Assembly (NCBI RefSeq): GCF_009870125.1
Contig: NC_046680.1
Span: 22,277,501-22,341,500 of the forward strand
DNA from: Drosophila pseudoobscura
Taxonomy: Eukaryota; Arthropoda; Insecta; Diptera; Drosophilidae
Direction: 5' to 3'
Length of the DNA: 64,000 bases
This document shows positions 12,975 through 26,874 of this stretch, piece by piece (position 1 is the first letter of the stretch; each line of letters opens with the position of its first letter). The notes under the pieces are model-generated. The model saw nothing but the letters and a program-made list of their open reading frames with translations, did no database searches and was not told the DNA's origin. The position numbers were made by a program, and so were the translations under genes.

Positions 12975-13048
12975 TCAGTAAGACCAATCTCGCATTCAAC
13001 AGGAGAAGTTTCATTTTTCAGATAGGGGCGAAAGTTTATAGCTCATCA
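12975..13048 (-). ncRNA. C/D box snoRNA, copy 2 (Me28S-G1083-like)
   Basis: Same C, D', C' and D boxes and the same guide as the copy at 12,720. The two are nearly identical and the similarity continues past the C box into the flank (GAGAGGGGAAAG on the plus strand), so these two introns are the most recently related pair. Confidence 0.88.
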
Positions 13049-13226
13049 GAGAGGGGAAAGTAGTGGACTTGTAAAATTCTGTATATTCACCTTAAAGATG
13101 GGCTTATCTTGTGTAGTCATTCAGAGTGAGTAGCAAATATTGGGAGACATCTGGAAGAATAATACAAGAAATATTTTTATTATAGAATCCTGTAATATTT
13201 TGTCTATTCTATAGCGATGGTAAATT

Positions 13227-13300
13227 TCAGTAAGACCAATCTCGCATTCAACAGGAGAAGTTTCATTTTTCAGATAGGGGCGAAAGTTTAATGCTCATCA
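13227..13300 (-). ncRNA. C/D box snoRNA, copy 3 (Me28S-G1083-like)
   Basis: All four boxes and both guide regions are intact. It differs from copies 1-2 just after the C box (GCATTAAAC in place of GCTATAAAC). It sits in its own small intron between host exons 13392-13344 and 13150-13091. Confidence 0.88.
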
Positions 13301-13469
13301 TAGGAAATACATTGCGTAGAATACAACAGATTATTTCTCTCACCTTATCTTGTGGGCGACAGAATCCAGATCCATTAACGACTTTCCAGCGACTGCAAGA
13401 GATATAAAGAAACGTTAGTTAGTTTTGTTTATTTGCTAATAGAAGTTCAAATTGATGGAAATATTTTTT

Positions 13470-13543
13470 TCAGTAAGACCAATCTCGCATTCAACAGGAG
13501 AAGTTTCATTTTTCAGATAGGGGCGAAAGTTTAATGCTCATCA
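13470..13543 (-). ncRNA. C/D box snoRNA, copy 4 (Me28S-G1083-like)
   Basis: Intact C and D boxes, D' guide and second guide, with the GCATTAAAC variant. It is hosted in the intron between exons 13643-13592 and 13392-13344. Confidence 0.88.
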
Positions 13544-13728
13544 CAAGAATAATTACCAGATAAGCAGTCCAGAGGCACTAACGACACTCACCTTATAATT
13601 TAGCTGATATTTAGTTTTACGTCGGGCCAATGGTTTCTCCAAGCTAAAAATAGTTGCAAAATTATATCCATCGGGAATATATTAGTGTCGGATATGGAAC
13701 TCTCAAAATTGCTTATTTGCTTATTCAT

Positions 13729-13802
13729 TCAGTAAGACCAATCTCGCATTCAACAGGAGAAGTTTCATTTTTCAGATAGGGGCGAAAGTTTAATGCTCAT
13801 CA
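13729..13802 (-). ncRNA. C/D box snoRNA, copy 5 (Me28S-G1083-like)
   Basis: The copy nearest the Nop60B coding region, with all boxes intact and the GCATTAAAC variant. It is hosted in the intron between exons 13892-13863 and 13643-13592. I recall four isoforms in D. melanogaster, so a fifth would be a lineage difference. Confidence 0.88.
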
Positions 13803-14170
13803 TAAGGCAGCAGCAAAAGCAGAATTTGACAGAACTTTTAATCAATTTCAAATTGAACTTACCTTTAGTTGGGTTTTATGTCTGGCTGTTCACTGAAAAG
13901 CTAAACAGAACTGAACTACTGGGAATATAATACAGACAATATTTAGATTCAGCTGTTATATGAACAATAAAATATATAAAATTTATTGCATTGCGAATGT
14001 CACCTAAATGCATCTGAAATTTGTTTGCATTTCTAAACATAAAAACACTTGTTTTTAGACTCCTCTTTAAGCTTAACCACTAAGAAAATGTGTTGAAAAT
14101 AATAATTAGATCTCTACAAAAAATCGTAGAGCTCTCTTAGAAAACCTAATCCTATAGGAACATACATATC

Positions 14171-16425
14171 CTATTCCTGAGCTTCTTCTCTTTCCCTATC
14201 CTTATCCTTCTTCTTCTTCTTTTTCTTCTCCTTCTCTACTGGCTCCACATCAGCCGTTGCCTCCTCCTCCGCCGCGGGGGCCTCTTCTTCGCCCTTGTGC
14301 TTCTTCTTCTTCTTCTTTTTGTCAGTTTTGGCAGAAGAATCTTCAGCTCCCGCTCCCTGTGCCGCCTCCTCGGTACTGGAGGTGCTCAGTTTGCGCTGAA
14401 AAGTATGTATTTGATAAGTGAAAAAAGTATAACATAGAAGGTTGTATAATGTATAATCCCCACCTTGGACGGTTCGTCCGAGCCATTGGAGTGGGTTTCT
14501 TTGACGGGTGTCTGTGGGGCCACTGCCGCCGCTGGCTTCTTGGCATTGTAGTCGACAAAGCCGGTGAGCCATTCTTTAGGCGTGTTCTCATTGGGCCTGC
14601 CAAACTTGTCCAATTTTCCGGCAGCGATGAGTGCCTTCTTAGCGGAAGCCTTGGGACCCAATCCCCACTTACGCGGATATATGTCGCGCTCCATTATCAC
14701 ACGCTTTATCTTTGCCACAACGCCATGATCACACGACGACATTGTGGCCGTGGTCATCAGAGCAATGGCCAGGCAAATGGCCTCCCCCTTGGTTGTGCAT
14801 ATGACAATCTCCTGATCTATCTCAATGCCATCCTCATAGCGCAGGACTCCAGGCAACATGATTTTGGCGCCATAGCACACAGCATTCACCTAAGAGAAGA
14901 GCAGCATCAGCATACAGATTTGCAAGTTGTGTCGAAGATGATTACGAATTCGGTCGGGCTTGGAAGTGTAGTCTGAAATTTCTTTGTCGAGTGCGCAGGA
15001 AAGAGCGCTGCCCAACATACACACATCAGCACCTTTACTGTTCCCAATCAAAGTCACAGACGCTTATGGGGTATATGGGCGTCTGCCGGCTTAATATCAT
15101 GGGGTCATGGGGAATCGAAAGTGTAGAAACACTGTTGAACACTTACCGAACTGTCCTTCATTATGATGCGCTTGTGGTTGACCAGCAGACCCTCCAACGG
15201 TTTTATCACACGACGCAGCATCGACTCGTCCTTGTGGTTCTCGTACAGCCACATGGCATCGAGGACGTCATGCATGGTTACCATGCCGTCGCCCTCCGAT
15301 TGAATGCCCGAACGCACACGACGCAGTTCCAACATTTGACCACCGACGCCCAGGACTAGACCCAGATGGACGCACATGGTACGGATGTAGGAGCCGGCCT
15401 CGCAACTAACCCAAAAAACACCTAAACGTGAGTAGGGGGCAGATATTGTGGTGTTGGGGCATTGGGAGGGGAGAGAAGATACAGAGATGTTTTAACTAAT
15501 AACTGTGCATTTGCATGTATGGGCAAATACTGAGATTTTACTGTACTAGCCGAAGCATCCTGCACGTCCCTGCCATACAGATTCATTCAAGCAGCGACGC
15601 ACAAGCTTCGAATCGAATAAAATTGAATACAAATAAAACGAAAACTTACCCATATTGCGACTCTCATCGTAGTCCAACAGCTTGCTGTCGTACACTGTAC
15701 GCACTCGGAGCTGTCGCTTGACGGCCGAGATAAGCGGGGGACGCTGGAAGAGAGCACCGCGCAGCTTCTCCAAGCCCTGACGCACTTTGGCCACCGATTC
15801 AACAGCACCATGGAGCTTAAAAATAGCCACATACTCCTTACCGGCACTCTGTTGAGACTTCACTAGACGCGTGGCGCGGTCGATGCAGACAATCAAGCAA
15901 CCTGCCGAGCAGAGCACAACACACGTGCGTTGGTATTTGGAGGTTATGTTGAGGCGGCACATGCGTATCGCTTACCTGTAACCTTCGGATCCAAGGTTCC
16001 CGAATGTCCAGTCTTCTCTACCTTGAGAATCTTCTTAATCCAGGCCACCACCTCGTGGGAGCTGGGATTGGACGGCTTATCCAGGTTGATGAAGCCCGTC
16101 TTCATGTACTCTTTGATGTCGCGGTTGAGGGGCGAGGACCCATGTGCCAGGGGCGTATAGTGATTGGATCGAATATTTAGCTTGTCGAAGTTCTTCAAAA
16201 GCAACGGCCATTGCGATGTGTCCAGCTCGGCTATCTTCGACGAGGGTTTTATTTGAAAATTACCCTGCTTTTGCAGCGTGCCAATATCATCGGCATCCAC
16301 TGGCTCCTCCTTGACCTTCTTCTTTCGCTTCTCTTTGCGTACATCTGCAACGATTCGCACCGATGCTTCTTGTAATCCTAGCACCAGGTTTAGTCATCAC
16401 TTTGCTACTCACCACCATCAGCCAT
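14171..16425 (-). CDS. Nop60B: Nop60B / minifly, dyskerin pseudouridine synthase
   Basis: Six exons join in frame to 519 residues: 16425-16413, 16344-15976, 15901-15650, 15421-15147, 14889-14464 and 14395-14171. The protein is the catalytic subunit of H/ACA snoRNPs, which convert uridine to pseudouridine in rRNA and snRNA in the nucleolus. The TruB-type catalytic motif [10 protein letters not shown] carries Asp123. The dyskerin-like N-terminal extension precedes it, the PUA domain lies at about residues 295-370, and the C-terminus is a long Lys-rich/acidic tail (two runs of seven lysines) typical of nucleolar targeting. Exon 1 encodes only four residues plus one base. Intron 4 carries an H/ACA snoRNA, and further snoRNAs lie downstream. 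The promoter is directly next to a repeat array. Confidence 0.97.
14982..15118 (-). ncRNA. H/ACA box snoRNA in Nop60B intron 4
   Basis: On the minus strand, intron 4 (15146-14890) folds as hairpin, hinge, hairpin, tail. The first hairpin has an outer stem TTCCC/GGGAA and an apical stem CAGACGC/GCGTCTG. It is followed by the hinge ACAGTA, which fits the H box ANANNA. A second hairpin (GGTGC pairing with GCACT, inner GCAG/CTGC) ends in ACAAAG, that is ACA three nucleotides from the 3' end. The layout and length of about 137 nt are standard for H/ACA RNAs. D. melanogaster minifly is reported to host snoH1 in an intron (recalled), and this is the likely counterpart. Its target uridine was not worked out. 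Confidence 0.7.
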
Positions 16426-16534
16426 TTTATTTATAAAAATTTTAAAACGCTTGTGCACGCGGTGCCTGGTCGAAGAAAATGGACGATCCAAAAAACACGT
16501 GTTGCCGATGAGTGTGGCCGTGACCTTCCAACAT
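16426..16534 (-). promoter_or_regulatory. Nop60B promoter and 5' UTR
   Basis: The interval between the Nop60B ATG and the repeat array. On the minus strand it contains GGTCAC followed by GCCACACT, reminiscent of the housekeeping core promoter element GGTCACACT (Motif 1). No TATA box is seen at the expected place, as is usual for ribosome-biogenesis genes in flies. The extent is inferred. Confidence 0.4.
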
Positions 16535-19500
16535 ATACCGCGATATACGGTCTCATTTTCGAAATATACCGTACATATACTGACAAAGTCAAGTTGTGTT
16601 ATACATATTCCTCGTTTTTCATATTCCGTCGAATATTTCTAGCTATATAGAACATTTAGCCATGCCCACATAATTTTAACCGATTAATGAGTCAATTTTC
16701 TATATAGTTGGTTAGTTTTTAGTCCTTGCTTTTATTTTATTATTACTAAAACAAGGTTTGAACAAAATAGTTCAACAAAAAAACAGTCGCAATGTTGCTG
16801 GTATTTAATGACATGTTGCGTGTAGGCCTTTGTACACCCTATTTCGCTAACTTTATATAAAGATGAAACGTGATTTATAAAGACATTTTCTCAAATTGAT
16901 ATTCTTTAGACATATTCAAGTACATTATTAGTATCTTGTATATATTTATGTCGATCCTGGTACCTACTGAGCCTTGGAAGACAAACGTATTCACAATTCT
17001 ATAACATCCATTTCCCCCAGGGTATGTTAGCAACATGTTTGTGAATGGAATGAGACTCATTGTTGCAAAAGCGAAACTGCGGCGAATCGGGTATTGCCTA
17101 TATTTCAAGCTATAGATGCCCACTTAGCTTTATCCCATAGATAAATGCATTTTCTACAAGATTGCTTCTTTTAATTACCTTAATGTATTTTATTTTGACT
17201 AAAATACGGTTTTCAAGGAAATGTTGCCGCAACAGTGTGTATGGAATGTGCAACATTGTGTATGGAACGAGACTCATTGTTGCTAAAGCGAACTGCGGCG
17301 AACCGCGGCGAATTCAAATTCGACCACCAATTCCTCATATTCTTTGTTCCGTTGAATAATACTATCTATATAGAACATTTAGCCATGCCCACTCAATTTT
17401 GTACGATTGATGAATCAATTCTATACATGATTGGCCTATTTGAAATACTTGCATTTATTGGATTTCTATAAAACATTGAAAATGAAATTAATAGATGACA
17501 AAAATACCATTTAGCACTAAAAAACACCACATGGGAGCGCGGCGAAACCCAGTTTCAACAGTATGACCCTCAGAACAGCACCGAAATATACGGTCTCATT
17601 TTCAAAATATACCGAGTGTTGCGCGCCAAATCTAACTTTTTTGAATGTGAGCGACAAGGATTTAAATGTTGTCAACCGGGCCTTATCTATGCCCACATAA
17701 TTTGATAGGATTAATAAATCAATTTTCTACTTAACTGGCCAGTTTTTAGTCCTTTCTTTTATTGTATTTTAACTGAACAAGGTTTAAACAAAATAGTTCA
17801 ACAAAAAAACAGTCGCAATGTTGCTGGTATTTAAATACATGTTGCGTGTAGGCCTTTGTATACCCTATTTTGTTAATTTTCTATGAAGATGAAACGGGAT
17901 TTATAAAGACCTTTTCTCAAATTGATATTCTTTAGACATATTCAAGTACATTATTAGTATCTTGTATATATTTATGTCGATCCTGGTACCTACGGAGTCT
18001 TGGATGACAAACATTTTCACAATTCTATAACATCCATTACCCCCAGGGTATGTTAGCAACATGTTTGTGTATGGAATGAGACTCATTGTTGCAAAAGCGA
18101 AACTGCGGCGAATCGGGTATTGCCTATATTTCAAGCTATAGATGCCCACTTAGCTTTATCTTATAGATAAATGCATTTTCTACAAGATTGCTTCTTTTAA
18201 TTACCTTAATGTATTTTATTTTGACTATAATACGGGTTTCAAGGAAATGTTGCCGCAACAGTGTGTATGGAATGTGCAACATTGTGTATGGAACGAGACT
18301 CATTGTTGCTAAAGCGAACTGCGGCGAACTGCGGCGAATTCAAATTCGACGACCAATTCCTCATATTCTTTGTTCCGTTGAATAATACTATTTATATGGA
18401 TCATTTAGCCATGCCCACTCAATTTGGTACGATTGATGAATCAATTCTATACATGATTGGCCTATTCGAAATACTTGCATTTATTGGATTTTTATATAAA
18501 ATTGAAAATTAAATTAATAGATTGATGAAATTTACAAAAATACCATGGGAGCGCGGCGAAAACCAGTATTTCTACAGTATGACCCTCAGAACAGCACCAA
18601 AATATACGGTCTCATTTGAAAAATATACCGAGTGGTGCGCGCCAAATCGAAATTTTTTTAATGTGAGCGACAAGGATTTAAATGTTGTCAACCGGGCCTT
18701 TATCTATGCCCACTCAATTTTATACGTTTGATGAATCAATTCTATACATGATTGGCCGATTCCAAATACTTGCATTTATTGGATTTCTATATAACATTGA
18801 AAATTAAATTAATAATTGACAAAAAAACCATTTAGCACTAAAATACACCACATGGGAGCGCGGCAAAAACCAGTTTTTACAGTATGACCCTCAGAACAGC
18901 ACCGAAATATACGGTCTCATTTTCAAAATATACCGAGTGGTGCGCGCCAAATCTAACTTTTTTGAATGTGAGCAACAAGGACTTAAATGTTGTCAACCGG
19001 GCCTTTATCTACGGCCACATAATTTGATAGGATTAATAAATCAATTTTCTACTTAACTGGCCAGTTTTTAGTCCTTTCTTTTATTGTATTTTAACTGAAC
19101 AAGGTTTAAGCAAAATAGTTCAACAAAAAAACAGTTGCAATGTCGCTGGAATTTGAAGACATAACGCTTGTATAGGCCTTTGTACACCCTTTTTCCTCAA
19201 TTCTATAACATCCATTTCCCCCAGGGTATGTTAGCAGCATGTTTGTGTATGGAATGGGACTCATTGTTGCTAAAGCGAACTTCGGCGAATTCAAATTCGA
19301 TTCAAAAACCGACCAATTCCTCATATTCTTTGTTCCGTTGAATAATACTATCTATATGGAACATTTAGCCATGCCCACTCAATTTTGTACGATTGATGAA
19401 TCAATTCTATTCATGATTGGCCTATTCGAAATACTTGCTTTTGTTGGATTTCTATATAACATTGAAAATTAAATTAATAGATTGACAAAATTGACAAAAA

Positions 19501-19820
19501 TACCATGGGAGCGCGGCGAAAACCAGTATTTCTACAGTATGACCCTCAGAACAGCAGCGAAATATACCGCCTCATTTTAAAATATACCGTAAATATACTG
19601 ACGAAGTCAAGTTGTGTTATACATATTCATCGTTTTTTATCTTCCGTCGAATATTCCCAGCTATATAGATAATTAAGTTATGCCCACATAATTTTATCCA
19701 GTTGATGAATAAATTTTCTATTTAACTGGCCTATTTTTAATATTTGCTTTTATTGGATTTCTGTATACCGTTTAAAATGAAATTGACCATTATATACCGA
19801 TATACAGTCGGTTAAATTTT
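16535..19820 (+). repeat. Tandem array of an unclassified ~1-kb repeat (direct orientation)
   Basis: About three and a half units. The segment starting CAATGTTGCTGGTATTTAA recurs at 16,791 and 17,818 (period about 1,026 bp) and again in a shortened form at 19,139. A second marker, ACCCTCAGAACAGCACC followed by an ATATACGGTCTCATTT-like run, recurs near 17,560, 18,580, 18,885 and 19,540. Within a unit, a shorter motif around GAGACTCATTGTTGC occurs twice. Units differ by point changes and internal deletions. No long ORF and no terminal repeat that I can classify is present; ORFs of 65-83 codons recur only because the DNA recurs. Ends are approximate. Confidence 0.85.
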
Positions 19821-19893
19821 CACCTAAAAAGATACCGAAAAGTATTAAAAATACCAGAAGCATATCGATATAAATATTCAAAAATGTAAGAAA

Positions 19894-20177
19894 GGGATGC
19901 AATTGTCACAGAGCCACCTGGCGTACATCATTGGCGATACTATCGCAAAGGTGCGACTCTGTGGTTGAAGGCGTTGGTTGGTCATCGGGGTTCATCGCGC
20001 TACCAAGAAATGAAACGAATGAACATTGTTCATAAAAGGGATGCAATTGTCACAGAGCCACCTGGCGTACATCATTGGCGATACTATCGCATAGGTGCGA
20101 CTCTGCGGTTGAAGGCGTTGGTTGGTCATCGGGGTTCATCGCGCTACCAAGAAATGAAACGAATGAACATTGTTCAT
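19894..20177 (+). repeat. 144-bp tandem duplication upstream of Rho1
   Basis: Two head-to-tail copies, 19,894-20,037 and 20,038-20,177, differ at very few positions (for example AAAGGT/ATAGGT and CTGTGG/CTGCGG). The unit is GC-richer than its flanks. Its length is a multiple of three and one plus-strand frame stays open through both copies. It lies about 840 bp before the Rho1 start codon and could be part of a Rho1 5' leader. A TATCGATA (DRE-type) site is just upstream at about 19,863. Confidence 0.9.
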
Positions 20178-23083
<2,906 letters not shown>

Positions 23084-25786
23084 AAGAGCAACTAACAAAT
23101 GAAAATCTTTAACCATAATACAACAAAAACAGCAACAACAACACACATAAACACCACACCCTCTCTCACCACACCCACACACACAACACACACCTTTTAA
23201 AAAAAGAGAAAAAACGACAGCAACAAACAACAACAACAAAAACAACATCGGCTGGAGGATGGATCATCAGGAGAACGCCAGAAACTAACGCAGCAAATCG
23301 TAGTGAACCCGGGGCAGAGTGTGTCCCATGCGGATTTGATTTTATATACAGTTTAGTGTAGTTATAAACCGAAGTAAAACCACAGTAATAACGATGGCAT
23401 TATTAATTGTATATCCCAAGGGCAGCAGACCGACCAATCCAGTCGAGCGGCTACAATCCAGAAATATATATCGATATATGTATACATATTCAAGTTGCAT
23501 CCGTTTCTGTTCACCCCCTATCCTGCGCTGTTCTTTGATGCTTTTTGTGACCTTGTTGCCTTGAGTGCAGACCCGCCTGCTTGTGCGAGGGTGTGGCAAG
23601 TTGAATCAGTTGGAAATGTCCAGTCAGACGCGATAATATGATCTATTATGTTCCCTTTTCACAAAAACTACTTTATCAAGTGACACAGAAACCGCCAATA
23701 AACGATGAAAGCGTAACTACACTACAAGCAAACACACACAGAAAAGATACAAGATACTTTCAACACAAACGATTAATGTTTATTATTTGACTAAAACGTA
23801 AGCCACAAATGAGATGCATTCAGTTTTCGGGAGTGGGTTGAGTCCCAGGAATATGGAATCAGAGCGAAAAGTTTTTAATATTTGTATTTTGCATTAAAAC
23901 AAATTGAAAAAAATATAAACAAAAAAAACGATGCAACAAGCTACCAAACTAAATGTATGAGGAGGATTTTATAATTTTATAAAATGCCAGTACCACATAT
24001 ATATATATATATATATATTAATATATATACATACATCTAAATATACAGTGCATATATGTGTGTATGTCTCTTTTTGTATTTTGTACCGTCAATCGTGTAA
24101 TTTCTCACACAGAAAATGTTTAAACAAAAGAACACTCAAGGGAAAAGTGCCGTTTTCTACAGCAACAACAGAAAAAAGCAACCGCAAAGGAATAAATCTG
24201 AATATTTTCTATATAAGTGTAACTACGCTACTATTTTCTACAGTTACTATTACACAATTTACTAAATTTATAAATAAAGAAAACAAAAATAAATACAAAG
24301 AAACAAAAAAAAACTAAGATCGAAAACCAGAGTCGAAAGTAAATTTGTAAATTTGTGCATTCAAAGTTTTGCTTCCTATACAATAAAAAAAACACATTTA
24401 CCAGATTACCAAAATTAGATTTATATAAATTCCATATATGAACATTTAAAACGAAATGAAAACTAAAACCAAACAAGCATATTATTTATACATTTTTTTC
24501 AAATTGACCAGAGATTACGAAAATCGAATCCGACGTTTGGTGTCTTTTGTTGTTAATTTAAAGAGCAAAAATATGAAAAAAAATTATGTGAAACGTGTCA
24601 GAGGAAAGAGAAAATGAGGATTATTTAAATAATAAAGAATTTTTCGAGAGTCTATTGTGCATTTTGCATAATATTCCTTACAACAAATTAGAAAAATAAT
24701 GAAAATCATCAAAAAAAATTTGAAGAAAACAAAATGGAAATGAATAATTAAAGGTAAAAATATTTTACTAATATACATACATATATTACATATATAAAAA
24801 ATAAATAAAAAATGAAAAACGATACAAAAATCAAACATATTTTGAGTTTTATTGAAGATCGCTCAGGTGGTACGTATAGACGGCCTCCAGCTAAACTTGC
24901 AATTATGGATTAAATGAGAATGTTCGAGTTGTCCAAAACTCTTTTGGTTGGGAATGTAGATTTCGTGAAATTCTAGTGAAAGTCGTACTTTTAACGGGGG
25001 GTTCCAAAAATCTTTATTTCTTTTTGTTCATATTTTGTTTTTCAATTGTGCATTAGTATTCCATTTTTGTTTACATTTTAAATGTATATAACATTATGAA
25101 TAAAAATGGGGTTCTGGTTTCTCATTTGTTTGGGCACCTGGAACATGTCGGCCGTTTTCGAAACGACCAGAGCTACGACAGAACATACACACTCGTGTGT
25201 AGGTATAGTTTCTAGGATGTTGAGGGAAAGCGTTCAAGGCTGGCTTTTTCTTTAGATTAACCCGCATTCCATGACGCGCTTATCGCTTGTGAAGTTGGCT
25301 ATTGTTGTGTTTTGTTTTTTTTTTTTTTTTGTTGGCGGGTTTACACAAATTAGTCATCGAATCGTTTCATGAGGGGATTTGTAATAACAATATATATGTA
25401 GTTATGGAGTAGTTCCAACGTTCAACTGCTTAAGTGGGTTTCATAACAAATGTTGGAGTAATTAAAGCCGTTTAAAACTGTTGTTTGTGTAGTGTAGTGT
25501 TTTCTGTAGTAGTGATGATAGTTAATAATATTAACATGTATGAGAGGAACTCATGGTGAACGCTTAGAGAACGTGATGTGTTGCGTGGTGGAGTTGTTTT
25601 GTGTGTAAAAAGTAATTAACAAATGTGTTAAACTAATAATAAATAAACTTAGAAGTAAACACGTGTCCTTAACAATAAACATATAAGCAATAAACATTTC
25701 TCAAACTTAAACAACAAATGCAATCGGCTGTCTTGGGCTTAAATTACATACATACATTATCTCTCTGTATATTTAGGTGTATATCA

Positions 25787-25825
<39 letters not shown>

Positions 25826-26874
25826 TTATCAATTTGGATTGGATTTGGATTTGAACAAAGCTCCAGGTCAAACACACATTCTGAAATGTTCCCGCGTTTT
25901 ACATTCTTATATCGTAGATCGATCGATTTATATATATATATATATATATATCTGTATATATGAATTAGTATACATTAAATTCAACATTTATTCGATTAGT
26001 TAAATGTGTGCTTGTGTGTGTCGCGTGTCCTGCTGGGGTAATACATGCATTACATAAGTTCAAAAATCCACCATCAATACTTTCTCTGCCAATATCCATT
26101 CACTTCCCTGACAGTAACGCTTGGCATTCACACTCACTTGTGTTGTGCTTTGTGTGTCCTTTGCTAGGATTCAGATCTCTCAGGTGTGTCACGATTTGTT
26201 ATAAGATTATTGATTTTGGTTTCGCGTTGCTCTGCTTCGGCCGATCTCAGCCTCAGATTGAAGCTCATTGCTTCAGCTTGAATTTAAATGCATGTCTACT
26301 TTTTGCTGCTTTTGCCAATTGCCAGCCAATCTGTCACGCCTGCTTCTATTCTACCTCACCTCGCCTTAGGAATCAACGTTATTTGTTTTATTTTGACTAC
26401 ATAAAACATATGTACGTGCATTGTTAATATGTATCATTTTGGATCGGTGCTTAAACATATTGATATATTCTATCGTCTACCTCCGCTCGCTGCGCCTATC
26501 TTTGCTTGTCTGGCCAACAACAAATACGTTAAATAGTTTGTAACAAATAATAAATAAACGACTGACCGACCGACCCTCTTCTTCTCCACGGTGGCCATAA
26601 CAATAATTATGTAGTTTCTTCTATCTCTCGATTGGTAAATTCTTGTGGTTTTGCCTCTGCCTTTGGAAACTTCGATCAATTACAAATAATCGTAGATATA
26701 TATAGGATCTGCGGATTGGTTGTGCTATATACAATCCGTGTATATAGCGACACATAGAAAGAAAATGTTACTCGCATTGGTTAATATTGCACTGATTTAA
26801 AGAAATTGTTAACGCGCGCGCACTCTTTTGGCTCCACCTCCAGCTAAAGCTCCTACCCAGCTTTATCCCCCAGT
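23084..26874. other. Rho1 3' UTR and convergent spacer to Ric
   Basis: There is no coding-like ORF over 3.8 kb. The left part, up to at least about 24,850, is very AT-rich with CAA and A runs and several AATAAA-type signals, and is probably Rho1 3' UTR. The part near 26,874 should hold the Ric 3' UTR. It contains (TA)n microsatellites at about 23,997-24,028, 25,793-25,823 and 25,928-25,951, and a T run at about 25,314-25,330. Confidence 0.5.

Larger units (their letters stand above)
12614..13892 (-). ncRNA. Downstream snoRNA-host exons of Nop60B
   Basis: On the minus strand, six short segments are bounded by clear acceptors (CTTGCAG, TTTTTAG, TTCCAG, TTTTCAG) and donors (GTGAGT, GTAAGT, GTGAAT, GTAAAT): 13892-13863, 13643-13592, 13392-13344, 13150-13091, 12893-12835 and 12643-12614. 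They are 30 to 60 nt long. The 13150-13091 and 12893-12835 exons resemble each other in sequence. Each intron between consecutive exons contains exactly one copy of the same C/D snoRNA. This is the layout of a snoRNA host transcript appended to the 3' side of Nop60B. It agrees with published work on D. melanogaster minifly/Nop60B, where alternative 3' ends carry intron-encoded snoRNA isoforms (recalled, not checked). Whether any of these exons are translated in a variant dyskerin cannot be judged here. Confidence 0.7.

Noticed and set aside
16875-19472. Recurring ORFs of 65-83 codons on both strands of the repeat array (and again at 46,010-46,991)
   Set aside because: They recur only because the DNA repeats, are not longer than chance for this composition, overlap each other on both strands, and match no transposase or polymerase motif.
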